From Cyclaneusma minus (lineage: Eukaryota; Ascomycota; Leotiomycetes; Marthamycetales; Marthamycetaceae): a stretch of DNA of 64,000 bases. This document shows, one piece after another, positions 12,589 through 24,850 of this stretch. Under the pieces are notes generated by a model. The model did no database searches, was not told the origin of the DNA, and saw only the letters and a program-made list of their open reading frames with translations. Location: the NCBI GenBank assembly GCA_037179335.1, contig JAKZHN010000004.1:1302001-1366000 (forward strand), given 5' to 3'. Made by a program: the position numbers and the translations under genes. Each line of letters begins with the position of its first letter. Position 1 is the first letter of the stretch.

Positions 12589-15500
12589 GGTAGCAAAGGA
12601 GCTCCGATAACAGCATACCGAATGGATGAGAGGCGCAGACATCGACTACTCTAAATCACATTTCATTTTCATCCCAGTCCTCCACTAGATTTGCACATTT
12701 CAAGTTTGCACACTTTGGAAACAAGTAATTGTGTCTCTTCTAGCTAGAACGCAGTCGCAAGACGACGTCGAGTCTCTACCATCAAGGTCCGTTCTCGCTT
12801 CCAGTCTGGCATAAAAAAAAGACAGAAGAGGGAGGTCTGGCAGCTTTTATAGCTTTTTCTGCCTCTCCGCCTTTCTCTCTTTGTGCACTACTAGTAACGG
12901 GATTAAAATCCAGAGAACGACAGCAGGCAGAGCGTTCGACAGCAAGAAGCGAAAAACGTCAGACTTATCGACTTACTTCTCCACGAAGGTCGAAGAGCAA
13001 AATTGCCCAACTGAACACCATATGGGAGGAGACATCTCACCAAGGTATTTTCCCTAAAAACCTCCAGCCTGCTGCCTCCGAGCCTCCAAAAAGAGCCGTT
13101 TCAATAACAGCACGCCCAATATACCCACCCGCAGCTGCCAAAATACCGAAAGTCCGTCATCGACCCATCGCGCCCCATTTCAAAATCCCACAAAGTATCC
13201 ACAACGTGCATACAGCTGAAATGCAATCAAACCTGCAGCATCGCGTCTTTCTGCTTCCAGCCTCTCGCAATCAATCCACATAATCATGATTTTCAGCTTT
13301 CGCCAACGGCCCGAAGCAATATGGAAGAAATCGGCACGTCAGCCTGCACTTGCACGCTTGTTAATTTACTATTTGATGGATTTGATGCAATTCTCGAGGG
13401 GACGAGAATGCTCGTGCTGCCCCCACGCAGAGACTAGGGCCCTACAAGATGAGGACTAATTGAAATGTACGTGAGAGAATCTGTCAGCTCGCTGTTGTGC
13501 AACGCACGAAACGGCAAAAGTAAGTGATGTGATGGTTGGTGATAACACCATGTACTTGAGTATTTGGAAAAACGTGAGACAAGATAACACGTGTGATGAG
13601 GGATCAGGGGGCGAAGCGTGAAGCAACTTGTGCAACAGTGATTCACCACGTTCGCTATCACACTGATTTAGCCAGATTAGACCAACTAACGACGAGGGGT
13701 AGTCTGGTATTGAGCAAAGTGGTGGGATGGGATTGGCATGCCTTTTGCACCACAGACACGGCACGGGTGACGCTGTTTCGGGAAGCGGGAACATAAGGCG
13801 TGGAGGGATCAGGGCTTTTGTCATGAATCCTGGTGATGGTGGTGGGTGCAGCCATACCCAGCCATATGCAAGAGTTGCTCGTACTAAGATTCTTGAGGCC
13901 GAGGCGACTGGTTTTGGGCTCAGAGACCTACCGGCAGCAACGACTCCGGGAACGGCGTTCATGATTGCGTATCCTCGAAGAGGATCGAATGGTGTGCTCA
14001 GCCTTGTATGCAACACTCGAGACACGCAGAATTGTCTGCAGAGCCGTGTCCTACCGTCCGGCTGGCCTCTTGTTTTGGTAATTTTTGGAGAGTGCCTTCT
14101 TGGGTAGTTTTGTGCTTGCTGCAGCCCAGCCCCGAGGTGCTGGAATCTGGACCTGTCTTTTTGGATGAGCAGTGAGCTGTCTTCTGTCTCGCGAAAGTCA
14201 AACCGCTGTGAAGGGTCGATCGCCAGGGATGGCCGAGTTTCATGCTGGTAGCTGTGGCGAGCATCGACCAGTCGCGTAGCCGATTAGGAAATCGAGTATT
14301 TGAGATTCCATGATTTTGTTAGTTGTTCTCGTTAGCGAGTGCACTTGAGCAGTTGGTCAAAACATATGTGGCGAGACTGAGAGACACAGCTCCCAGCCCA
14401 TCGCATATTTCTTGGGTGGAGCCCCGGCCTCGGGAGTGGTCGTGAGGGTGTGCATGGATGGGGGTGGGTCCCCAGGGGTGTGTGGGGGAGGAAGCCAAGG
14501 CTCCAAGCCAACAGCTGCACATCATTTCATTCGGCGATTAGTGGACGTGGATTAACGAACTGGAGAATAAGCAAGCACGGCCTGATTGCAACCTTGTGAT
14601 TATCTTTGGATCGGATATTCGGGTGAATAAAAGCCAAAGATACGGAGGTTTGGAGCTGCCGAGCCTTGGTGAACTTGCGTGCGATTCTATCATCAGTTGA
14701 CAGAGGATGGGAAGCGATGGAGGGCCGGTAGAGTCGAGTCTTGATTGGTCGGATGAAGTATATGGCTCGAACTCTGCTGAGATTCAAGCGTATCGGCTTG
14801 TAAGGAGTAGAAAGCATCGTGATTGGAGCCGGCTCCCTTAGCTGAAGAAAGAGGAGAGGAGATCTGAAACACAGACTTGAAGAACTTGGCGAAGTGGTGT
14901 GGCCGTCGACGCCGTTTCGAGCAGGGGAGATTTGGGGACGCTAATTCAAGCAATAACGGCATGGGTATCGCTGTTAACTTACATTCTCCTGTCCGATTGC
15001 CAGAAACCGGTACTTGGAATCTTGAAGGTAGCATGCCGTCGGGAACGAGGGGAATTTGGAGCCTTGAGAGCTTAAATGCAGAGAATACTACCACGCTCGA
15101 GCTCCATGGAGGGTAGGATGCCGTACTGCGACATTGAGGGCTATCACAAAAAGCCGATGTTCCTGGAGAATGAGCCTGGTCTTTGGTTCTTTGCCTCTTG
15201 AGCATTCATATGCGATGATCTTGAGGCTCGGATGGCGACAATCGGCATTGTTGGCAGGCGTCAGGGAGATGTGATGACAATGACATGACGGTGAGCATGC
15301 ACGATACTGCGACCGGAGCGAAATACCGATCTCGTAGGGCTGGTGAATGTCACGCTGTTCGCCCCGAGCCTGATCCGAGTCCAACTCTGAGCACATGGCC
15401 ACAGGAGAACTGCGGAGAATTTGCTTTTGGCCTAGAGTAGAATAGCTACATGGTGAGCATAATAGTTAGTGAGTACGTGAGTAGAGGACTAAAGATGCTA

Positions 15501-18500
15501 ATAATATGCCGTCCGGTAGCGGCGTCAGGCTGGTGAGTGACGCAGCAAGTGCGAGAATGTAGGCTTGTAGCCTCATCGTCTTGATGTATTCATAGATGGT
15601 AGCCCAAGATGTTTTCAGGACTTGAGGGGTTGGGGATCAACAGCCTCGCCATGAGTTGGTAAGTTCCTGGCCAAGCCGGACACGGCAGAGCTTTTCCATG
15701 TCGCTTTCGCAGCAGGATATTGAAATAGAAAAGTCCCACCGGAGAGGCGGGAAGAGGTCCGGTCCAGGCCAAGTGGGCGGATCGGCGGTGATCATCTTGG
15801 ATGTCGGGGATGGCCTGATTAATGAAGAGGTGGACTGCAGCTCGTCGACGATGATTGACCGTTGACACGTTGATGGCCTGCCGCCAGCCTTGACACATCC
15901 GCCACCGGCCTGAGATTGGCCGTAGCTGCAGCTTCTGGCCGAGGGAGCGACAAATGGAGACAAGAGCAGCAGAAAGGTTCAAAAGGTGGGCGGAAGCCGT
16001 TCTGGACAGCAGCTTGTTGTAATTGCAGGGTGAAGGGCGACATCGGTGAAGAGCGCCACCAGCAGAATAAGAATCTGTATGGTCCGCGTCCAAAGCAATA
16101 ACGGCCATTCGCAGAGAAATTGAATTGACGCTTTTGGCCGTTTATTCGCAATTCGAGCCGCATGGTCCCTTTCCGCTTGTAGTTGCAAGTTTCCTGTGAT
16201 GGGGCCAACGGTCTTTTCGTGAGACTGTGACCAGACGTGCATCTGGCCCATTACTCGTGAGCGGTGGGTGGCACAGAACATCTCGTGCATGGCGGATGGA
16301 TCATGGCAGGCCGTGAATTGGAATACAGATTCCAATTTGTAGGTGATGGGCGGTCGTACAGGAACACGTTCACCGTGCAGGACGTATGTGGACATGGACA
16401 GCGTGGGTCTGCCAATATTTGGTTTTTGGAATTACGAACGCGCTCTCGGCCGCCGTAGCTGCGCCTGGCCATCGTTGACTAACGCCCACACCAGCGCCTA
16501 AACCTGCCCCCAACCAACACTCCCCCACGCGCCGACACGGGCACTATCTGTCCTGACTGGAATTAGGTGAGTCTGTCGATGCTTTTGAATTTGCGCCATG
16601 CCCGGCGAAATGAGCTTTTATAATTGCTTGGTCTCCAGGCATCTTCCCTCCTCCGCCAAAGGCCGCGACGACATGAGCTCCAAACTCCCACGCGAAGGTC
16701 GATCCCGCTCCTCGGCGAGAGCTGGCCCGGTCCGTTCCCAGTATTCGGACTGGTCCTCGAGGCCAGCGAGACGGCGATGGTGTGCAGCATGCAGTCGGCC
16801 ACCCAACATATCCAGGCTCGATCGGGACTCACAGCTGAGTCCTGGCTGGAAGAGCCTCAACGTGACCGGGCGAAGCTGAGACTACTCTTCCCTCACGGCT
16901 GACAAGCCCGAATCGACAGTCTAGTCCGCTCGTCACGAGGCCGGGCACGTTTTGCTTGGTTTCTCCATTGTATCACGTACGGCAACCGTTGCTGTCCGCT
17001 CATCTCCACGCTTAGCACGCGGTGGCGGCCGCAATCCGCACCATGCCGCTTTCATGCACTCGATTTCCACTCGAGGCGAAAGAGAGGAGCTTGTCTTTGC
17101 TTTGGGCGTCCCTTTCGGGCCCTGAGGCTGTCGTTCTTGCACGCTTCTGGCCGCTCCTAGTTGCTTATTGCCTGGAGCTCCCGAGATGGTCACGCCGTCG
17201 CTGCGAATCCACCCATCTTTCTGCACATATGCGCCGTGCAGGGCCCATATGTATTGCAGCGCCTGTCAATCCCCTGGAAGCTCTTCTGGCCCCTACTGGC
17301 TGCTCATCTCGCCGCTCTGGGTCTGGCCCACCGTCTGCACATCGCTGCCCCGGGCGGCAGAGCAACAGGCAAGACATGGGGCAGCGCCTTGGGACTCCAC
17401 CGTTCGCCCGTCGAAGCCGGCAGGGGGAGCTCAATGTTGATTGAGTTTAGTAGCCCTCTCAACGGCGGCCTATCGCGCTGCTCCCGTTGCGCCACATACC
17501 AACAGGTTACTCATCGCCAGCATCCAGGATCTATTCTGGCCTGCCAAGATCAGCGACTCGAAACTCTCCGCCAGAACGCGAAGAGCGAGTGCCCGCGAGC
17601 GAGAGTGCCGAAATGGCAAAGAAATCGACATTATGTTGTTCTCCTCGTCACTCCGCAGATCCGCAATATCAATTCCCTTGTCCTCTACCCACTCTTTACC
17701 CACTTACCGTCTTCACGGATCAGCCGCCGTCAATACACGCGATCCACGGTTAAAAAAGTAGTAGCCCTTCTGGACTTCCACATGCTGCAGCTCAGACTGG
17801 GTTCTGCCAGGGTGCTGCCATCCCGGGATGCTCAGGAACTCGGGGAGCTCAGGACTCAGCAGCCTTCTACGTAACCCCCCGGCTCACCACCCTACCCCAG
17901 CTATCTTTTTCTTTCTGCAGAGCAAACTGTCCCCGCATGTCTCATGTTATTTCAGACGATAGCCCAATCTGGTTATGGACAGAAGTTCGAAGTAAGGCCA
18001 CGAACGGCGTCTGAGTAAACGGTTCCCAGGTTATTAGGGATCGTGCGAGGGATAAGGTTCGTATGAGAGCGATGCGAGCAACACTGATGACGCCCTAGTG
18101 ACATGGAAGAGCAGCCTTGTGAGCAGCTGCAGAGACCGGCATCTCAAGAAGATTTGATGGCCAATGCTCCCATTTTGACTTTGGTAGGAAACCTTGACGC
18201 CAGTCCCAAAGCCATCCGGCGCAGATCTTACCATCTATGCCACCCCTGCCCACTCCCCCAGCTGCGGCTTTTAAAGCACCGTGGATGTGGAGCTCCTGGC
18301 AGCTTAAGTTCTATCGAGAGATCAAATCAACGATGCTGACCGTTGGCCCTAGTCGACTTGACCATCTCGGAAGAATTTGGGGTCTAGAAAATAGCGTCGA
18401 GCACAGAGCACTGAGCACTGATATAACATTGAACTTTACACCAGCCATTCTAGTTGTCTGATGCCGATATAGACCCAGTCTCGACGCAACAGGCCCCGTC

Positions 18501-18827
18501 TCCTCCGCCGTACTTCATTTGAGCATGGACTTTTGAAGCTCCCAAGCGCGACGTTCACGAATACAGGTACATATCTAGCTCGCTACCCCAGCATATATGC
18601 TTGCAGCTGTGGTACCCACCCCTCTCCAATATCCCAGCCCCCATTTCATGGTGATCTCTTATTATTGGTACTTCTTCAATAAGTCATTGCTGCCTCCGAT
18701 ATTGGCGACTCACGCAGCTCTGTACTTCCACTCGGCAATGACAGGTTGACTTCACCTTCAACCTCCCATCTTTCTCTCTTCACCAACACTACAGTGCAAC
18801 ACATTACACTATTGAGAACGCGAGTCC
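12589..18827. other. Long gene-free stretch upstream of the NDT80 gene
   Basis: About 6.2 kb of ordinary base composition. Open frames reach 237 residues (for example plus strand 17161-17874, minus strand 13456-14025) but overlap each other on both strands, contain no recognisable domain and look like chance frames in stop-poor DNA. The last few hundred bases before 18828 are pyrimidine-rich, as in many fungal promoters and 5' leaders. I see no tRNA, rRNA or repeat. It could hold a long promoter/5' UTR, a non-coding transcript or a gene I fail to recognise. Confidence 0.5.
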
Positions 18828-20696
18828 ATGTCTTGTTCGACACTCACTTACACTATGGCTGCCGGTATAAAGCCAGAGGATCAGAACGAGGCCGGCTGGC
18901 ACAGCTACCGAAACCACCTTCCCCCACCACCAAGGCTGTCGAACGGTTTCGAACACGGGCTTCCGCCATCACATTTGTCCAGTCCTTACAATGGAGCACA
19001 CAGAAGTAGCTATCCGCCGCCACCAGAAAATGGTATGCATCGTGGTTGGAGAATGCCCGAGGAATCCGATCACAGACTGAGCCATCCAACACCATTACTG
19101 AGCTCGCCAAACAGCTACTCATCACTGAAAAGATCTTACCAGGATGCCAGTGGCAATTCCTTCATAGAGGCTCCTCAAGATATGCGAGAAGGTGGACCAG
19201 ATATGGACGGCGTGGGAAAACCATCTATACACCAGGACCACCGTCTACTTTCTTTTGCTCGGATGCAAGACAGACACACCATCACTGACCAGCACGGAAG
19301 AATTCAAATGTTGGATTTGTCGGCACAGATTCATGGCATGTTCTTTCTCTCCGAGATATCGACAACCTCGGGAGATTCTACGATCATTTCGCCTGAACTG
19401 ACCTGCTACCGTCGAAACTTGTTTCAAATATCTGGCTCTGTCACGATACCTCGTGGGCCACTGTTTGTTGTCACGGAGCGCGGAGAGAAGGTTCAGATAG
19501 TAGACAATGCAGTTTCTGTCTTGGCAGTTGAATCTGTTGATGGAAACAACGTCCGTCTTATTGTCATTCCCTGGAAGACCCCTCCGCCAAACTCTCCCGA
19601 AATCGAGACCGGAGAAGAGAAGGAGCCTCTACCGATTTCGCTACCATTCGTCGAGGACCCCAACAACCCAAACAGCGAAGCGACGCTGTATCCAATTGCC
19701 TGGAAGCGTCTACAATTCCGCATTGCCACCGCCAACAACGGTCGTAGGAAGGAGCTTCAACAGCACTTCGTGTTACGCCTGAACATTACCGCTACCCTAG
19801 CGAATGGTACCAAAACCAGCATCTGCGAAGTCTCGACTGCTCCAATCGTTGTGCGTGGTCGAAGTCCTCGAAACTTTCAGACCAGGAAAGAGATTCCTTT
19901 GCTTGGTTCATCGTCTGCTTCCCGAGGGTCAGCTATGCAAAGTCTGCAGTCCCCAACGGCCCTCTCGATTCCACCACCAGGTCCTGGCGGCTCCGTTATA
20001 CATTCAGATGGAAGACCGAAGCAGGGCAGTGTAGACTTGGCTCGATCGCCTCCTCGTGGCTATGATTCAAGCTCTCCTGTGAGCTTACGACATGGAAGTT
20101 TCTCAGCCTGGAATCCTACTCAGCAACCGGGGAACCAGACTCCAACCACAGCATCCTACTCCACAGCCATGACGTACCCATCCGCCCAACCAACCTTGCC
20201 CTCGTTCTCGTCCCCTAGCAGCACCAGCAGTGCCGATGTTCCAAACCCTTCTTCGCTCTCCATGCTCCCCATCCCCTCCTCGTCCGAAGGTGTCATCCGC
20301 CCCCAATACGCCTACGCCCCCGTTCCCCACATGTCACCCGCTCCGCTTCGCTACATGGACTCCAACCCTCGCCCATCCAAATCACCCCGTCACACTGGTC
20401 CTCCGCCCGCTCATCTTCCTCCAATGCCATCCAGTGACTACCACTCATATGACGAACAGAACCACAACTATGTGCCGTCATTTTCTAGCGCTGAGCCGAC
20501 GTCTAGGGAATACTTTTCCCCTCCTACCACGATGGCATTGTCAGGATGGAGCAACAACGTACATGCGGAGCATCATCCTCATATGGAGGGAAATGGACAG
20601 GCGCCGCAGAGCCCGATTGGGTATGCGTACTCGCAAGAGGGATATGCGAGGATGGAACCGCAGCCGGTGCATCATGCTTGGAGCAGTGCTGCTTAA
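18828..20696 (+). CDS. NDT80/PhoG-family transcription factor (VIB-1/XprG-like)
   Basis: Uninterrupted 622-residue frame. Residues about 150-358 form an NDT80/PhoG immunoglobulin-fold DNA-binding domain: DQHGRIQMLDLSAQIHGMFF, LTCYRRNLFQISGSV, LYPIAWKRLQFRIATANNGR, HFVLRLNITATL, and a basic VVRGRSPRNFQTRKEIPLLG end that is typical of the family. The first 130 residues and the C-terminal 260 are low-complexity, rich in Ser, Pro and Gln/Tyr, as in activation regions. Filamentous relatives VIB-1 and XprG control secreted proteases, carbon/nitrogen starvation responses and heterokaryon incompatibility; which paralogue this is cannot be settled here. A second in-frame ATG at 18855 (MAAGIKPEDQ) is an equally plausible start. 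No intron is needed. Confidence 0.9.
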   Translation: MSCSTLTYTMAAGIKPEDQNEAGWHSYRNHLPPPPRLSNGFEHGLPPSHLSSPYNGAHRSSYPPPPENGMHRGWRMPEESDHRLSHPTPLLSSPNSYSSLKRSYQDASGNSFIEAPQDMREGGPDMDGVGKPSIHQDHRLLSFARMQDRHTITDQHGRIQMLDLSAQIHGMFFLSEISTTSGDSTIISPELTCYRRNLFQISGSVTIPRGPLFVVTERGEKVQIVDNAVSVLAVESVDGNNVRLIVIPWKTPPPNSPEIETGEEKEPLPISLPFVEDPNNPNSEATLYPIAWKRLQFRIATANNGRRKELQQHFVLRLNITATLANGTKTSICEVSTAPIVVRGRSPRNFQTRKEIPLLGSSSASRGSAMQSLQSPTALSIPPPGPGGSVIHSDGRPKQGSVDLARSPPRGYDSSSPVSLRHGSFSAWNPTQQPGNQTPTTASYSTAMTYPSAQPTLPSFSSPSSTSSADVPNPSSLSMLPIPSSSEGVIRPQYAYAPVPHMSPAPLRYMDSNPRPSKSPRHTGPPPAHLPPMPSSDYHSYDEQNHNYVPSFSSAEPTSREYFSPPTTMALSGWSNNVHAEHHPHMEGNGQAPQSPIGYAYSQEGYARMEPQPVHHAWSSAA

Positions 20697-22033
20697 GATA
20701 TGAGATGAGGATGAGAATTAGAGATCGAACGCGTACACGAACATCTATCACGGAACAACGAAAAGTTTCTGCATCAGCGCATCATTGGAGAACCAGCCTC
20801 CATCAAACGAAAAGCATCATGCCTTCCTCGATTCTCTTCGACTTGCATTGGCGCACCACACCTTGTCAAAAGTCTTTTTTCTATTCTGTCTTGTCTTATC
20901 ATACACGTCTACACAACAAAATTGCTTTCGTTCATTGTATTACACCATGGTTGTTTTTGTTTTTGGAAAGTCATCATTGTGACAGGAATTCGAATGTTTG
21001 GATACTGGGATTTGTCTGGATACGTTGGGCATGGCAACTTGGAGGACACATTGGACGGAATTGTCAAAAGATTGCCCGGTACTTATGAGCCAGCGATCAT
21101 TAATAACCGCGACGGGGGTATGTCTGGAGGGTATGGAGCTGGTTGCTGTATTGGAATGGGTACGGCATGGAAGCGCGGGAAAGACTGCATAGGAGCAGGT
21201 TCTGGGTTTTTTTCATGGTAGTTTGGAGAATGGGGAAAAGGATCTGGGTCATTGCTTGCAGCTGTAGAAGTAATGTTTTGGTCATCATCATCATCAAATG
21301 GAATACTATGTTTGGATGAATTTCTCGAAAAGATCGAAACCACGAACGCATGGCTTTGACAAGCTGACAGTTTTCGAAGCCTCCATGTAAGGTATGAGAC
21401 GAGTCTTCTGTACGTGCGTAGGTTGTCGTTCCTCAGAGACTGCCGACGACGGGTTACAGTGCTACCGAAGCACGCACGCACGCGGCACTACTGCCCCCAA
21501 GATTCGTCCTATCTATCCTCTCGACACGGCATTCATCAACTTCATCAACAGCTCGGTGCCGGCAGTTTTGCTTCCAGCCTTTCACAATCGGCGTTCACTA
21601 TCGTTTTTTTTTCCAAATTCCCGGCATGGAAGCTTATACTTCGTGCCTCGGTTTAATCTCACCGCATTCTGGGGGCCTTGTAGGTAGTTCGTTAGACATT
21701 CGGGAACTCTTTGAAGTCAATATGCTACGTACGATGATGGGTTACAGTGCTAGGTAGGGACGGGTGAGGGCTAGCGGGGGCGAGCGGAGGAGACACGGAA
21801 ATGAAATTGCCTCGAGATGCCTTGGGGCTAAGACGTTGAAAAGCTGAAAGAAAGCGCGCAAAGCACGCAAAGCACGCCGAGCGATTGTCTGAAAGAGTAT
21901 ACTGAGAAAACCGGCATCGGAGCAATTGTAATGTTTCCGAGCGAGCGTCAAGCACAGGAATTGTCGTTAACAGGCGTTGGGTTCTAATACTCGCGCCGAG
22001 TTTACTTCCCTCGACAGGCAAATTACAGTACTA
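20697..22033. other. 3' region of the NDT80 gene, no gene seen
   Basis: Contains T-rich stretches (about 20870-20970) suitable for a 3' UTR and overlapping short frames of up to 180 residues on both strands, none with a recognisable domain. The frame at 20546-21088 mostly shadows the NDT80 C-terminus. Confidence 0.5.
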
Positions 22034-22417
22034 CAGTAACGAGAAAAAAGTCTGCATACCCCCCCTAAAATTCAATATTTTTATTTTATATATCAATTAT
22101 TAGCGTTTATTGCTGCCTAATACCCGTGCTGTATTATAAAACCAAGGCGCTTTGCATACTAAAGAATTTCTATGCGTATAATAGAATGGGGACCCCAATT
22201 TTTAACTTTTTTAAAGGGTTTTTGAATTTAAATAGGTGTTTTTCTAATAGGGGCTTCCCGGCGCTGGCGTCGAATTGCTATATTAAAATTATTGTATAAA
22301 ATAAAACGGGACTAGGGCTTAGAGCCCTATTATTTATATTTAGAACGCGGCCATTTTTGGTAGAGAAATCGCTTGTCATCCCGGGGGAGGGGTATGCAGA
22401 CTTTTTTCCCCCCACTG
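22034..22417. mobile_element. 384-bp inverted-repeat element (MITE-like, TA target)
   Basis: Terminal inverted repeats: the left end begins CAGTAACGAG and the right end is the complement of CAGTGGGGGG, both followed by the shared block aaaaaagtctgcatacccc. The element is flanked by TA (22032-22033 and 22418-22419). CAGT ends and a TA duplication are typical of Tc1/mariner-pogo derivatives. The interior is AT-rich (transition-mutated) within normal-GC surroundings and has no coding capacity, so it is a non-autonomous copy. Confidence 0.8.
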
Positions 22418-22419
22418 TA

Positions 22420-24850
22420 GCTTCTGAAGCCGAGACACACGAACGCCTGTCAGGACATGCCCCGAAAAGTCACAGCTCTTTTGACTCTCACAGGTGCGCT
22501 GTTTATATCCCGCAAATACGACGGTGAGGCCAGTGAGTGTGGATGTACCGAAAGCCAAGCGAAAGCTTGAGCTTTGTGAGAGCTGCTGGTATTAACACAT
22601 ACATGTATGATAGGTGTGTTTTCATACGTCGGGGTGAGAAGCTTTGGCTTTTAAAAAGAATTAAGGAACGGCGTTGCGACGCAGCCGCTAGCCGCTGGCC
22701 GCGAGCTGCTAGTTGATACTAGCAATTTTAGTAGTATGTGTACTAAATACAGCAATAGGCGTCAGATCCTGTACAGGATCGTTCTACAAGGGCCAGTCAC
22801 ATATATATATAGCCGCTAGATCATCTACCATTGAGGTCCACCCACATTCGCAAGAGTTGCCCGGCCTGCACTTACCCAGGTATCTGGATCTCCACGTAAG
22901 CCAGGAAATACCTGTAGCCTCTTTACGCTCTCTGCGCCCTCTGCGCTCGTCATAAACTTTCTAACCGTTCTGTGGGGAAACTAGGTAGTTTTCACTTTCA
23001 GCGTCTAAGCTGAGGCCTCGACTTCTTGAATGTTTTCCAGCTTATGTGCCGAGATTAAGGTACAGGCTTACAGCAGGTAAAGGATATCAGGGGCTTCCTT
23101 TGCGAGCCAGCCCCTGGAAGCTGGAGGGAAGGAGACGGAAAACATAGGGAACATTGAATCTTTTTGGAATGTTGAGGTATGAGATCTTTGCAGTGAGGGA
23201 GCGTCGATGGCAAAGTGTCACAAGCCCAAGGCGTAAGATGGTACAGTATGGGCATGAAAACTTCACAGATGCCGTTTTCACCTGCCGATGCGCAGGTGGA
23301 AAAGTATCCCCATCAGATGGATATGTTCTGCGTCCGAGTGTTCTGACGTCTTCGACAAAGCTTTTCTTGCGCTGACATACGCTTCAGTTTGAAAATTCGC
23401 GCAAATTGGCCATGGACATTGGGAATAGACGTTATTCATGCTCAGGTACGAGTACTAAATCCTCATCAGATGTCATTCCGACCATGAGCTCTATGGTTGG
23501 TCGGGCTCAGACTTTGCTTGAGCCTTCCGCTGAAACTGCAATGTCTATTCTCTCTCGTCTCTCGAAACATCGCGATAGAAGCAGAGAAATGGCGACATGC
23601 TCAGGTATACAAGTATTATAAAAATTTTGGTTGAATGGTTGTTGAAATACTTTAGGTACAGCAGAAGGAAACACAGACTTTGTCACATTTCGTGACCCAA
23701 GGCGGAGGAGAGGCTCGTAGAGCGCCAGAATGAGACAAAGTGAAGACTAAGAGCAGAAATAGATATATCAAATCGCGTAGTACTTAGGAAGCCCAGCAAA
23801 ACGATTAAACGCCACGAAAAGCACCACAGTGTCCATCATCACTTCCAGCCTTCCAGCTCCAGAAATGACAACCCTAGCCCCTTCGCGGCCGCGCTCTAGC
23901 ACCTCCGCCTTACCGGCTCTTTCCCAGCCACTGGCCAGTCACGATTCTACATTTAACTACCTAGGTAGTTTTTCATCTGCCTCCCAGGCATCCCCAGTTC
24001 CCAGCATCTCTTCTCCAGCCGATTCCAGTTTTCCATCCATCCATTCCCGACCGGCATTGGCAAACCAGTGCCGCAACAATCTGCAATTTCAAGAATCTAC
24101 TCGTCACGGGCCTCGAGTTTCCTATATAGGTTTGTTAGTTGCTTGAGACCCAGGGATTCCATAGATACGCCTTTGGGCTTTGGAAGGAGCTACTCCCCGA
24201 GGTCTACACGCAAAAAAAGGTTTTTGAAGCCTTGCAACCTACCTACCTTAACTCTCTAATGCTCTACCCGTCGAAGATCTTGCGCGGATTTATGGGCTGG
24301 CGTCGATACCTTACTAACTGAATGGATGAAGGGAATTGGGAATAGACGCGCGTCGTCTGTGCGAGGGCTTTGGGGGATGAATCATGATGGCGGATGCTAT
24401 TCATCGCCGATTTGCTGGTAGATTTAGGTTGGGTTGTGGCTAAAGCTTTAAGGAAGCTACGGGCAGAACTATAGGGGTTCATGGGATTGGAATGGGGGCG
24501 GAAAGCTGGTCAGGGGCAGACACTGGTTTCGCCTAGTCTAACCCATTTTATGAGAACTGAAGGGATGGAATGTTTAGGGTCACAGTCGTGCACGATGAGC
24601 GGATAGTCAACCCCCAGGTTTCCGCTCCCACGTTTCCTCTCATGTTTATCCCAGCGGGCGAGTCACATACTGAGCGGAATGCTCACCCACGGAGTATAAT
24701 TCCATCTGAACTCATCGCTACGGCTTCCGTCAAGAGCTATGCATTCCCATCAAGGGGTCTGATATGATCTTCACATCATCCACGCTTCTTTCTCCACATC
24801 CCCGCATAACCCCAAGGTTACATCCCCACCGCAGATCTCCCGCTGGCTCG
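22420..24850. other. Intergenic stretch, no gene seen
   Basis: Ordinary composition. Short frames of up to 105 residues (23829-24146, Ser/Pro-rich) have no recognisable domain and unclear starts. The phrase ggaatagacg occurs at 23421 and 24338 and also at 12520, but I see no larger repeat around it. Confidence 0.45.

Noticed and set aside
13456..14025. Minus-strand 189-codon open frame
   Set aside because: It overlaps several plus-strand frames of similar size, has no domain, no family-like motif and a residue make-up typical of random GC-normal DNA.
14693..16108. Minus-strand frames of 170 and 172 codons as exons of a gene
   Set aside because: I could not join them with plausible splice sites into a protein with any recognisable or repeated motif.
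17161..17874. Plus-strand 237-codon frame
   Set aside because: The longest frame in the gene-free tract, but overlapped by frames in other phases on both strands and without domain, signal peptide or membrane segment.
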